41,930 nt of DNA from assembly GCA_024233135.1 (NCBI GenBank), contig JACKPZ010000029.1, positions 1 through 41,930 of the forward strand, given 5' to 3'. The stretch is from Akkermansiaceae bacterium (GTDB taxonomy: Bacteria > Verrucomicrobiota > Verrucomicrobiia > Verrucomicrobiales > Akkermansiaceae). Below, in pieces: positions 15,438 through 23,580 of this stretch; position 1 is the first letter of the stretch; the number at the start of each line of letters is the position of its first letter. A program made the translations under genes and the position numbers. Under the pieces are notes generated by a model. The model was not told the origin of the DNA. It saw nothing but the letters and a program-made list of their open reading frames with translations, and did no database searches.

Positions 15438-16658
15438 ATGTCCATATTTCGTTTGGGCGTCGTCCTGACGCTCGTTTTCTCCACACTCCACGCGCGCCCC
15501 GCGGTGGTGGTGACCTTCGCATCGGTCGCCGACCGCGTCCGCGCCCAGAATCCCGATCTCGCGGCCGCCCGGATGCGCATCCGCGAGGCGGAGGGCCGCG
15601 CGCTCGCCGCCGGCAAACTCGCGAATCCCGAACTCGAAACCGAATTCGAGCACAACACCGGGTTCAATGAAGGCCGGATCGAAATCGGAGTCTCCCAGAA
15701 GTTTCCGATCACCAACCGTCTGGCGATCGAGCGCTCCGTCTCGCAATCCGAAATCGCCGCGGCGAAAGCCGAGGTCGAGGATGTCGCCCGCCGCTTGTCC
15801 GCAGAGGCCGCCGAGGCGCTCGTCGAGGTGCTCGCCCTGCGCGAGGAGCGCGGCTTGCTCGACGAGCAATCGCGCCTCACCCGCGAACTGGCCGATACCA
15901 TTCGCGACGCCGCCGAACGCGGCGAGGGATCGCTCCTCGATGCCGGCCAGGCCCGTGTCGAGGCGCTCCAGGTGGCCACCGAGGCCCGCCAGCTCGACGC
16001 CCGCGAAGCCGCCGCGCTCGGCGCTCTCAAACCGCTGTTAGGGATGCGGGCGGACGAAGCGCTGGTCGTCTCCGGCTCCCTGCCGCCCGCCACGCTGCCC
16101 GCCGCAGGAGCGGATCCCGACCGCAGGGCGGACTACCGCGCCGCAAAACTCGAAACGGCGACCGCGGACCAGCGCGTCGCCCTTGAGCACGCGAAAAGCC
16201 GCGAGGACATCGAAGGCGGCATCTTCGCAGCCGCCGAGCGGACCATCGACGAACCGAACGGAGCGGAGAACGAAGGCATCATCGGCCTGCGATTCCGTTT
16301 CCCACTACCTCTGTGGACACGCAACGAAGGCGGCATCGCCGAAGCCGAGGCGGCGCGCGAGCGCAAGCGGCTCGAAACCGTCGCCCTCGGCCGCGGGATC
16401 GAACTCGAAGCCGCATCCACCCGCGACGAGATGCGCGAGTGGAAACAACTCGTCGATGAGATCGCCACCGAGCTGCTGCCCCTCGCCGAAGAACAGGCAT
16501 CGCAAACCGAAGCGGCCTGGCACAACGGCCAGTCGGACATCCAGACCGTGCTGCGCGCCCGTGAGCAGCGGCTCAAACTCGCCGCCGCGAAACTCGACGC
16601 GCTCAAGAACTTCCACCTCGCCCGCGTCCGCCACCAGGCGGCCGTCGGCAACCTTTGA
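15438..16658 (+). CDS. TolC/CzcC-type outer-membrane efflux factor
   Basis: The product is a 406-residue outer-membrane factor, the exit duct of a tripartite metal efflux pump. A short signal (about residues 1-25) precedes two long helical hairpins with heptad-like, Ala/Glu/Arg-rich sequence (for example NPDLAAARMRIREAEGRALA and IAAAKAEVEDVARRLSAEA). The strand segments NPELETEFEHN and IGLRFRFPLPLW are typical barrel positions. The arrangement TolC-helices, barrel, TolC-helices, barrel is that of CzcC/CusC proteins. No lipobox is seen, unlike CusC. It is the first of three core genes; the adaptor ATG lies 20 nt after its stop and an in-frame TTG even overlaps the stop, so translation is probably coupled. 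Substrate metal is not evident from this subunit. Confidence 0.85.
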   Translation: MSIFRLGVVLTLVFSTLHARPAVVVTFASVADRVRAQNPDLAAARMRIREAEGRALAAGKLANPELETEFEHNTGFNEGRIEIGVSQKFPITNRLAIERSVSQSEIAAAKAEVEDVARRLSAEAAEALVEVLALREERGLLDEQSRLTRELADTIRDAAERGEGSLLDAGQARVEALQVATEARQLDAREAAALGALKPLLGMRADEALVVSGSLPPATLPAAGADPDRRADYRAAKLETATADQRVALEHAKSREDIEGGIFAAAERTIDEPNGAENEGIIGLRFRFPLPLWTRNEGGIAEAEAARERKRLETVALGRGIELEAASTRDEMREWKQLVDEIATELLPLAEEQASQTEAAWHNGQSDIQTVLRAREQRLKLAAAKLDALKNFHLARVRHQAAVGNL

Positions 16659-16678
16659 ACCTCTCCGCCCTCCTTCGC

Positions 16679-17869
16679 ATGAAAGCACTATCACAATGTC
16701 TCCTGGCGGCCGCGCTGCTCGCCTCAACCGCATTCGCCGCCGTCGGGGTCGAACCGGTCATTCTCACCGAACAGGGGATCCGCAACCTCGGCCTCGAGAC
16801 GGTCACCGTCGAGGAATCCGATTTCGAACTCACCACCTTCGCGCTCGGCCGCACCGAAACAGCTCCCGAGAAACGGTCGGTCCTCAGCAGCCGCATCTCC
16901 GGACGCGTCGTCGAAACCAGGCTGCGCGTCGGATCCTATGTCTCCAAGGGTGAGAAGCTCGTTCGCCTGGAGAGCCGCCAACCCGGCGACCCGCCGCCCA
17001 CGATCTGGCTCACCGCACCGGCCGACGGCACCATCATCTCCGCGAACACCAGGCTCGGCGCTCCGGTCGAGCCCACCGACCGTCTGGCGGAGATCGCCGA
17101 CCTGCGCACGATCTATCTCATCGCCACCATGCCGCAGGCGATCGCCGGAAAGATCGGCCAAGGGACCAAAGCGAGGATCCGTTTCCCGCTCCGGCCGGAC
17201 AAGAGCCACACCGGCACGCTGCTCAAATACGCGGCCTGCGCGTGTCCGGATCCATCCTGCGCGCTTGGACAGGACGTATCCACCCGCGGCGCCGAAGACG
17301 AATCCGCCGACCTCAACAGCGCCGGCGTGGTCTTCACCCTCGACAACCCCGACAACCAGATCCGCCCCGGCATGACCGCCGAGTGCACCATCATCATGGA
17401 AAGACGCGAGAACGTGCTCAGCGTGCCGCGCGAGGCGATCCAGGGCAGCGCCGCCAACCGCCATGTCTATGTGAAACACATGACGATCCCCAACGCCTTC
17501 GACCGCGTGAGCGTGCAAACCGGACTCACCAACGACGAGCGGGTGGAAATCCTCGACGGATTGTTTCCCGGCGACGAGGTGGCCACCCGCGGGTCGTATT
17601 CGCTCGGCTTCGCCGGAGCTGGCGGAGGACCATCGTTGAAGGAGGCGCTCGATGCCGCCCATGGCCACGAGCACAACGAGGATGGCTCGGAAATGTCCGC
17701 GGAACAAAAAGCCGCCCACGACGCCGGTGACGGTCACGACCACGCCGCGGAAGGACCCGGCACGCGCGAGATCTTCTTCATGGCAGCCACCGGCATCCTT
17801 GCCTTGCTACTGGTCGTCATCTCGATGCGCCGACGCCTCCCCGCCGACGAATCCGCCGAACTTTCCTGA
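16679..17869 (+). CDS. Efflux RND periplasmic adaptor with unusual C-terminus
   Basis: This 396-residue membrane-fusion protein links the RND pump to the outer-membrane factor. A signal (MKALSQCLLAAALLASTAFA) is followed by a barrel-sandwich domain (SGRVVETRLRVGSYVSKGEK ... APADGTIISANTRLGAPV) and a beta-barrel with RPGMTAECTIIMERRENVLS, then PREAIQ. Three features are odd. A cysteine cluster C187-x-C189-x4-C194 sits in an insert before the barrel. A His/Asp/Glu-rich stretch (HGHEHNEDG ... HDAGDGHDHA) covers about residues 328-356. A hydrophobic span, IFFMAATGILALLLVVISM, ends the protein, so it would be anchored at its C-terminus with the His-rich part next to the membrane. It lacks an evident long alpha-hairpin. 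ATG 16679 is preferred to TTG 16655 because the signal peptide begins there. The pump gene starts 4 nt downstream. Confidence 0.83.
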   Translation: MKALSQCLLAAALLASTAFAAVGVEPVILTEQGIRNLGLETVTVEESDFELTTFALGRTETAPEKRSVLSSRISGRVVETRLRVGSYVSKGEKLVRLESRQPGDPPPTIWLTAPADGTIISANTRLGAPVEPTDRLAEIADLRTIYLIATMPQAIAGKIGQGTKARIRFPLRPDKSHTGTLLKYAACACPDPSCALGQDVSTRGAEDESADLNSAGVVFTLDNPDNQIRPGMTAECTIIMERRENVLSVPREAIQGSAANRHVYVKHMTIPNAFDRVSVQTGLTNDERVEILDGLFPGDEVATRGSYSLGFAGAGGGPSLKEALDAAHGHEHNEDGSEMSAEQKAAHDAGDGHDHAAEGPGTREIFFMAATGILALLLVVISMRRRLPADESAELS

Positions 17870-17873
17870 GACC

Positions 17874-20800
17874 ATGCTGAACCATCTCATCCGCTGGTCC
17901 CTCCGGAACCGAGCGATCGTCCTGTGCCTCGCCCTCGTCGTCCTCGCGCTCGGTTTCCACACCGGCCGCGAGCTGCCTGTCGAGGTCCTGCCCGACCTCA
18001 CCAAACCCACGGTCACGATCCTCACCGAGGCGCCGGGCCTCGCGCCGGAGGAGGTCGAAGCCCTCGTCACCCAACCGATCGAATACGCCCTCATGGGCGT
18101 CAACGGCCTCACCCGCCTGCGCTCCACCTCGGACATCGCGCTGTCCCTCGTCTTCGTCGAGTTCGAGTGGGGAACGGATATCTATCAGGCACGGCAGTTC
18201 GTCCAGGAGCGTCTTCAAGTCGCCCGCGAGACGCTCCCCGAGGGTGCCCAGCCCTACCTCACGCCGGTCGCCTCGCTGATGGGCGAGGTGCTCCTCATCG
18301 GGGTGAAGAGCAGTGATGGCAAAACCGCGCCGATGGACCTCCGGACGGTGGCCGACTGGACCGTGCGCATGCGGCTCCAGGCCATCCCCGGCGTCGCCGA
18401 GGTGCTCAACATGGGCGGCGGTGTCAAACAGGCCCAGGTCCAGCCCGATCCGTGGCGCATGCAGGCCAACGCGGTGACCATCGAGGAACTCGAACAGGCC
18501 GTGCGCCAGGCGGCCACCAACACCACCGGAGGTTTCCTCGAGAGCGGCCCGCAGGAGGTCATGGTGCGCAACCTCGCCATGAGCGTCGAACTCGACGACA
18601 TCGCCCGCACCATCATCAAGGTCTCGGGCGGCCGCCCGATCGCCGTTTCCGATGTCGCCAAGGTCGTCTGGGATACCGAGCCGATGCGGGGCGACGCCGC
18701 GGTGAACGGCAGCCCCGGAGTGATCATGAGCGTGGTGAAATCGCCCGGCTTCGACACCATCGAACTCACAGAGAAGATCGAGGCCGCCATCGCCGGGCTC
18801 CGGCCCTCCCTGCCCGAGGGGGTGGAAGCCACCGTCCTGTTCCGCCAGCGCGACTTCATCGACAGCGCCGTCGGCAATCTGAAGAAAGCCATCATCGAAG
18901 GCGCGGTGATGGTCACCGTGGTGCTGCTGCTCTTCCTGATGAGCCTGCGCACCACCTTCATCACCCTGATGGCGATGCCGCTCAGCTTCGCGGTCACCCT
19001 GCTCACCTTCCGCTGGCTCGACCTCAGCGTGAACAGCATGACGCTCGGCGGCCTCGCCGTGGCCATCGGGATGGTCGTCGATGACGCGATCGTCGATGTT
19101 GAAAACGTGTTCCGCCGCCTGCGCGAGAACGCCCGGCTCAAGGAACCGCTGCCGAAGCTCGAGCTCATCGCGCTCGCGTCGGGCGAGGTGCGCAACTCGA
19201 TCTTCTACGCCACCGTGCTCATCGTGCTGGTGTTCATCCCGCTGCTCGGCCTGTCGGGAGTCGAGGGCCGGCTCTTCGCGCCCATCGCCATCGCCACCAT
19301 CATCAGCATGGTCGCCTCGTTCGTGGTCTCGCTCACCGCGATCCCCGTGCTCTGCTCGCTGGTGCTCCGGGTGAAGGCGGGCGAGGAAAACCACGCGCAT
19401 GTCGACGGCCGCCTCGTCCGCGCGCTCAAGTGGCTGTTGCGCAACAGCATCCTGCGTTTGAGCCTGCGCCAACCGGTCATCGTCATTGCCGCGGTTTCCT
19501 TGCTGCTGGTGCTGGCGTTCCTGCTCTATCCGCGCATGGGCAAGGATTTCCTGCCTGCTTTCCATGAGGAAACCGCCGTCGTCACCACCGGCGCCGCACC
19601 CGGCACCTCGCTCGCCGAAATGCAGCTCATCGCCCGCTCCGTCGAGGACCAGATCCGGCAGGTGCCCGAGGTCCGCCACATCGGCCGCCGCATCGGCCGC
19701 GCCGAGCGCAGCGACCACGTCGTGCCCGTGAACAACGCGGAGTTCGACATCGACTTCCGCAAGGAACCCGGCGGCCGCCCGCTCAAGGACGTGCTCGAAG
19801 ACCTGCGCCAGCGCATCCGCACCGTGCCCGGCACCTTCAGCATCGTATCCGGACCGCTCTCGCACCGCATCAGCCACCTGCTCAGCGGCGTCACCGCGCC
19901 CGTCGCCGTGAAAATCTTCGGACCCGACCTGCAGACCATCACCGCCATCGGCGAGCGCGTCCGCGACGTCGCCGTGACGATCCCCGGCCTTGAGGATGCC
20001 AAACTCGACATGCAGGCGCAGATCCCCCAACTGCGCGTCGAACTCAACCGTGACCGCGCGCTCGCCCACGGCGTCTCGCCCGGCGAGTTGAATGCCGAGC
20101 TCTCGACCTTGTTGGGAGGGGCCGTCGTTTCCCAGCTGCGGGAGAACCAGCGCACCATCGACCTCGCGATCCGCCTGCCGGAGGAATGGCGCGGCGATGC
20201 CGAAACGATCCGCAACCTGCCGATCCACACCACCACCGGCGCCCACATCCTGCTCAAGCTCGTCGCCGACGTGCGGGAGGCCAGCGGACCCAGCTCGGTC
20301 TACCGGGAGAACACCCAGCGCCGCTACGTCGTCTCGATCAAGCCGACCGCCCGCGACGCCGGCGCGCTGGTCAGGCAACTCGAACGAAGAGTCCGTGAGA
20401 AGGTCGCCCTGCCCGTGGGCGTCTTCATCAGCTACGAGGGAGACTTCCAGGCCCAGCAGGCCGCCGCCCGGCGCATCGCCATCCTGTTCGCAGGCGTGCT
20501 GGTGGTCATCGTGCTGCTGCTGTGGTCGTATTTCCGCAGCATCGTGCTCGCCTTCCAGGTGCTGCTCAACCTGCCGCTCGCCCTGATGGGCAGCCTCGCC
20601 CTCACCTGGCTGCTCGTCGGCAACATCAACATCGCCACCCTGGTCGGATTCATCGCCGTCGGTGGTGTCGCCGCGCGCAACGGCATCATGATGATCTCGC
20701 ACTACCTCCACCTGATGAAACACGAAGGCGAGGGATTCACCCACGCCATGATCGAGCGCGGCACCCTCGAGCGCTTCGTTCCCGTCACCATGACCGCGCT

Positions 20801-21005
20801 TTCCGCCGGAATCGCGCTCATTCCCTTCGTCATCTCGATGGGCGAGCCCGGCAAGGAGATCCTCAGCCCGGTCGCCATCTGCATCGTCGGCGGGTTGGTC
20901 ACCTCCACCCTGCTCGATTTCGCGGTCACGCCCGCCGTCTTCCGACTTTTCGGCCGCAAGGCCGCCCACAAGGCCCTCGCCCGGAACGCGCCGGCCACCC
21001 ACTGA
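17874..21005 (+). CDS. Heavy-metal RND efflux pump (CzcA/CusA family)
   Basis: The product is a 1043-residue inner-membrane pump that exports metal ions in exchange for protons. The N-terminus (LIRWSLRNRAIVLCLALVVL) is the first span; eleven more are spread in the usual 1+5+1+5 pattern around two large periplasmic domains. The fourth span carries MVVDDAIVDVENVFRR (D403, D404, D408, E410), the acidic relay of HME-RND pumps. The phrase LPDLTKPTVTILTEAPGLAPEEVE is typical of the family. The region that holds the methionine triad of CusA has no matching methionines here, so a divalent cation such as Zn, Co, Ni or Cd is more likely than Cu/Ag, but this is inference. The ATG at 17874, 4 nt after the adaptor stop, begins the conserved protein. 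Confidence 0.9.
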   Translation: MLNHLIRWSLRNRAIVLCLALVVLALGFHTGRELPVEVLPDLTKPTVTILTEAPGLAPEEVEALVTQPIEYALMGVNGLTRLRSTSDIALSLVFVEFEWGTDIYQARQFVQERLQVARETLPEGAQPYLTPVASLMGEVLLIGVKSSDGKTAPMDLRTVADWTVRMRLQAIPGVAEVLNMGGGVKQAQVQPDPWRMQANAVTIEELEQAVRQAATNTTGGFLESGPQEVMVRNLAMSVELDDIARTIIKVSGGRPIAVSDVAKVVWDTEPMRGDAAVNGSPGVIMSVVKSPGFDTIELTEKIEAAIAGLRPSLPEGVEATVLFRQRDFIDSAVGNLKKAIIEGAVMVTVVLLLFLMSLRTTFITLMAMPLSFAVTLLTFRWLDLSVNSMTLGGLAVAIGMVVDDAIVDVENVFRRLRENARLKEPLPKLELIALASGEVRNSIFYATVLIVLVFIPLLGLSGVEGRLFAPIAIATIISMVASFVVSLTAIPVLCSLVLRVKAGEENHAHVDGRLVRALKWLLRNSILRLSLRQPVIVIAAVSLLLVLAFLLYPRMGKDFLPAFHEETAVVTTGAAPGTSLAEMQLIARSVEDQIRQVPEVRHIGRRIGRAERSDHVVPVNNAEFDIDFRKEPGGRPLKDVLEDLRQRIRTVPGTFSIVSGPLSHRISHLLSGVTAPVAVKIFGPDLQTITAIGERVRDVAVTIPGLEDAKLDMQAQIPQLRVELNRDRALAHGVSPGELNAELSTLLGGAVVSQLRENQRTIDLAIRLPEEWRGDAETIRNLPIHTTTGAHILLKLVADVREASGPSSVYRENTQRRYVVSIKPTARDAGALVRQLERRVREKVALPVGVFISYEGDFQAQQAAARRIAILFAGVLVVIVLLLWSYFRSIVLAFQVLLNLPLALMGSLALTWLLVGNINIATLVGFIAVGGVAARNGIMMISHYLHLMKHEGEGFTHAMIERGTLERFVPVTMTALSAGIALIPFVISMGEPGKEILSPVAICIVGGLVTSTLLDFAVTPAVFRLFGRKAAHKALARNAPATH

Positions 21006-21028
21006 CACCACCACCAATAACAATACAT

Positions 21029-21475
21029 ATGAAAACCACACTGACCGCCGTCCTCACCGCCCTCGCCATCCCCTGCGCTTTCGCAGCGGACGATCACGAT
21101 CATGACCACGCCGGCGAGACCGGCCACGAACATGAGGAAAACGTCACCAAGGGCCCCAACGGCGGACACGTCATCGAGTCCAAGGCCGGCTTCTCCTTCG
21201 AAGTCACCGTCTCCAAGGACCGCAAGGCACGCATTGTCTTCCTCGACAAGAAGTTCAAACCCGTCGCCCTCGGCGCGCAAACCATCCACGGCATCGCCGG
21301 CGAGCGTTCCGCCCCGGTGAAACTCACATTCGCCAAGGGCAAGGACAAAGACGCCGATGTGCTCATCTCCGGTCAAGCCCTGCCCGCCGGCGCCCATATC
21401 CCGCTCATCCTGACGATCAAACCGTCCGACGAAGCAAAGGCCGTCACCGAGCGCCTCGAGTTGCACCTGCACTGA
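21029..21475 (+). CDS. His-rich exported protein of the efflux operon
   Basis: The product is 148 residues. A signal (MKTTLTAVLTALAIPCAFA) is followed by DDHDHDHAGETGHEHEENV and the phrase KGPNGGHVIES. The rest is a beta-rich domain with phrases FEVTVSKDRKARIVFLD and KLTFAKGKDKDADVLISG, ending ELHLH. The domain resembles a small Ig- or cupredoxin-like sandwich, but no named family is certain. The GPNGGHVIES plus beta-domain layout is seen in proteins coded beside CzcCBA-type pumps, so a periplasmic metal chaperone delivering ions to the pump is the best guess. It starts 23 nt after the pump gene and is the last gene before a hairpin at 21478-21509. The start codon ATG 21029 is fixed by the signal peptide. 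Confidence 0.75.
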   Translation: MKTTLTAVLTALAIPCAFAADDHDHDHAGETGHEHEENVTKGPNGGHVIESKAGFSFEVTVSKDRKARIVFLDKKFKPVALGAQTIHGIAGERSAPVKLTFAKGKDKDADVLISGQALPAGAHIPLILTIKPSDEAKAVTERLELHLH

Positions 21476-21477
21476 GT

Positions 21478-21509
21478 GGGAGAGGGAAGGAGATCCTTCC
21501 TGCGCTCCC
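21478..21509. terminator. Possible terminator hairpin after the efflux operon
   Basis: The core stem GGAAGG-AGAT-CCTTCC (21485-21500) is extended by GGGAG pairing with CTCCC through small internal loops, 2 nt after the stop. There is no T run, so factor-independent termination is uncertain. Confidence 0.35.
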
Positions 21510-21595
21510 GTTCCCACGGTCTCGCTTCGGCCGGATCCGCCGCTCCACCGGCAGCTTGCCGCGTGCGGATCTTCCTGTCAGGGTCGCCGCTCAGG

Positions 21596-22084
21596 ATGAA
21601 CATCTTCACCCACGCGCTGGCACCGGTCATCGCCACCCGGCTCTTGTTTCCGAAGAGCCGCTGGGCCGGCCGGGCCGGGCTTGTGGCCATCGGCCTTGCC
21701 GGCGCGCTGCCCGACATCCTCTCGCCCCACATCACGCTGGAGCAACGGATGTCGAGCTGGTCCCACGGCCTGCCGGCCTGGGCCGGTGTCAGCATCGTCT
21801 TCGCGGTTGCCTCGCTGCTGTCGAAACGTCGCATCGCCCCGGCCCTCGCCGCCGCGATGTCCGCTGCCTACCTGCTGCACATGTTCTGCGACGCGATTTC
21901 GGGCGGCATCAACTGGCTCGCCCCGATCGGCACCCTGAACTGGGGCCGCTATTGGTTCGACCCGATCTGGTGGATCCCGCTCGACGTCGTCTGCGTCCTC
22001 ACCTGTTACTATCTCTTCCGCCTCCAACCGATGTGGGCGCGGCTGCGGGAGAAACGCGCGGCAGTCACGCGAGGATGCCCTTGA
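21596..22084 (+). CDS. YdjM-like membrane-bound metal-dependent hydrolase
   Basis: The product is 162 residues with four to five hydrophobic spans and the histidine/aspartate pattern of the YdjM (DUF457, PF04307) family: FTHALAPV at the N-terminus, GALPDILSPH near residue 40, SHGLPAW near 60 and HMFCDAISGG near 97. Members are described as inner-membrane hydrolases acting on unknown lipids or polymers, and in E. coli the gene is under LexA control. No LexA box was noticed here. The ATG at 21596 is used because the conserved protein begins there; the frame further upstream crosses the hairpin after the efflux operon. Its end overlaps the stop of the convergent DUF1501 gene by 20 bp, so the last five or six residues are constrained by both genes. 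Confidence 0.75.
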   Translation: MNIFTHALAPVIATRLLFPKSRWAGRAGLVAIGLAGALPDILSPHITLEQRMSSWSHGLPAWAGVSIVFAVASLLSKRRIAPALAAAMSAAYLLHMFCDAISGGINWLAPIGTLNWGRYWFDPIWWIPLDVVCVLTCYYLFRLQPMWARLREKRAAVTRGCP

Positions 22085-23540
22085 CCACCTTCGTGCCCGG
22101 TTTGGTGATGTTGGTGAGACGCTGGTTGGCGCCTTGGGAGGGGAAGACGAGCTTTTCGTGGTCGAAGCCGAGCAGGTGGAGCATGGTGGCGTGGAGGTCG
22201 TGGACGGAGACCTTGTCCTTGACCGCCTCGTAGCCGATGGGGTCGGTCTCGCCGAATGAGAACCCGGGTTTCACGCCGCCGCCGGCAAGCCAGATGGTGA
22301 AGCCGCCGGGGTTGTGGTCGCGGCCGACGAAGGCCATCTCCTCGCCGCCGCGGTTTTCCTGCATGGGGGTGCGGCCGAACTCGCCGCCCCATACGACGAG
22401 GGTGTCTTCGAGCAGGCCGCGTTGTTTGAGGTCGATGAGCAGGCCGGACATGGCGCGGTCGACCTCGTTACAGCGGTCGGTGAAGCCTTTGTTGAGGGCC
22501 TCGGAGGCGGCGGCTCCGTGGGAGTCCCATCCCCAGTGGAAGAGCTGGATGAAACGCGTGCCGCGCTCGGCGAGGCGGCGGGCGAGCAGGCAGTTGTTGG
22601 CGAAGGCCTCCTTGCCCGGCTGGGTGCCGTAGAGTTGGTGCACCCATTCGGGCTCCTTGGAGATATCAAAGGCGTCGGTGGCGGAGGACTGCATCCGGTA
22701 GGCCATCTCGTATTGCGAAACGCGGGTCACGGTTTCCGGATCGCCGACCTCTTCGGCGATGGAGGCGTTGAGCTTGTCGAGCGCGTCGAGAGAACGGCGG
22801 CGGAGGTCGCGCGAGACGCCGGGCGGGTTGTCGAGATAGAGCACGGGTTCGCCCTCGGAGCGGCACTGCACGCCCTGATAGACGGACGGCAGGTAGCCGG
22901 ATCCCCAGAGCGACTTGCCGCCGTCCGGATTCCGCCCGCCGGAGGTGAGCACGATGAACCCGGGCAGGTTCTGGTTTTCCGAGCCGAGCCCGTAGGTCGC
23001 CCACGCGCCGATGGACGGCGCGCCGAGATTCTGCGAGCCGGTGTGCACAAGGAGCTGGGCGGGGCCGTGGTTGAACTGGTCGGTGTGCATCGACTTGATG
23101 AAACACACGTCGTCCACGACCTTGGAAAACTCGGGCAGGCGGTCGGAAACCCAGGCCCCGGATCTGCCGTGTTGCGAAAAGGAGAACTGCGGGCCGAGCA
23201 TCTTGGGCACGCCCTGGATGAAAGCGAATTGTTTGCCTTCGAGGAACTCCTGCGGGCACTCCTTGCCGTTCAGTTTCGCGAGTTCCGGTTTGTAGTCGAA
23301 CAGCTCGTGTTGCGACGGCGCGCCGGCCATGTGGAGATAGATGATGCGTTTCGCCCGCGGGGCGATCAACGGCGGCGCGGGCGCGAGCGGGCTGGCGGGG
23401 TCCTTGACGAGCGCGCCGGCGGAGCCCCACGAACGGCCTTGCATGGCGAGCCACATCGCGCCGAGACCGGTGCTGCATTTCGAAAGGAAGTGCCTGCGGG
23501 TGAGGTGCTGGAGACGGGCGTATTCGTATTCGGGACGCAT
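22065..23540 (-). CDS. DUF1501 protein, Tat-exported (copy 1)
   Basis: The product is 491 residues of the DUF1501 family, which has a sulfatase/alkaline-phosphatase-like fold and is very expanded in Planctomycetes and Verrucomicrobia. It is thought to serve polysaccharide degradation, although no reaction is proven. A twin-arginine signal TRRHFLSKCSTGLGAMWLA (RR at 15-16) starts the protein. Conserved phrases follow: YLHMAGAPSQHELFDYKP, FIKSMHTDQFNHGPAQ, FHWGWDSHG, VWGGEFGRTPMQENRGG and VHDLHATMLHLLGFDH. The ATG at 23540 is chosen because upstream codons are Ser/Pro/Arg-rich without character. It lies 40 bp after the DUF1549 gene of the same strand; the pair is normally encoded together and probably acts together in the periplasm. 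The other copy is at 32850-34331. Confidence 0.9.
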   Translation of the reverse strand: MRPEYEYARLQHLTRRHFLSKCSTGLGAMWLAMQGRSWGSAGALVKDPASPLAPAPPLIAPRAKRIIYLHMAGAPSQHELFDYKPELAKLNGKECPQEFLEGKQFAFIQGVPKMLGPQFSFSQHGRSGAWVSDRLPEFSKVVDDVCFIKSMHTDQFNHGPAQLLVHTGSQNLGAPSIGAWATYGLGSENQNLPGFIVLTSGGRNPDGGKSLWGSGYLPSVYQGVQCRSEGEPVLYLDNPPGVSRDLRRRSLDALDKLNASIAEEVGDPETVTRVSQYEMAYRMQSSATDAFDISKEPEWVHQLYGTQPGKEAFANNCLLARRLAERGTRFIQLFHWGWDSHGAAASEALNKGFTDRCNEVDRAMSGLLIDLKQRGLLEDTLVVWGGEFGRTPMQENRGGEEMAFVGRDHNPGGFTIWLAGGGVKPGFSFGETDPIGYEAVKDKVSVHDLHATMLHLLGFDHEKLVFPSQGANQRLTNITKPGTKVVKGILA

Positions 23541-23543
23541 GGG

Positions 23544-23570
23544 GAATCGAGATTCGAGATTCGAGATTTG
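23544..23570. repeat. 7-bp tandem repeat between DUF1549 and DUF1501
   Basis: ATTCGAG-type units occur three to four times in a row (AATCGAG, ATTCGAG, ATTCGAG, then ATTTGG), filling most of the 40-bp spacer. It may affect expression of the downstream gene or be a simple-sequence relic. Confidence 0.6.
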
Positions 23571-23580
23571 GTATCTGAAA

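Noticed and set aside
17817..21041. 1074-codon open frame antisense to the RND pump
   Set aside because: It mirrors the pump gene, is extremely rich in Asp, Glu, His and Arg without domains or a signal, and arises from the GC-rich third positions of the real gene.
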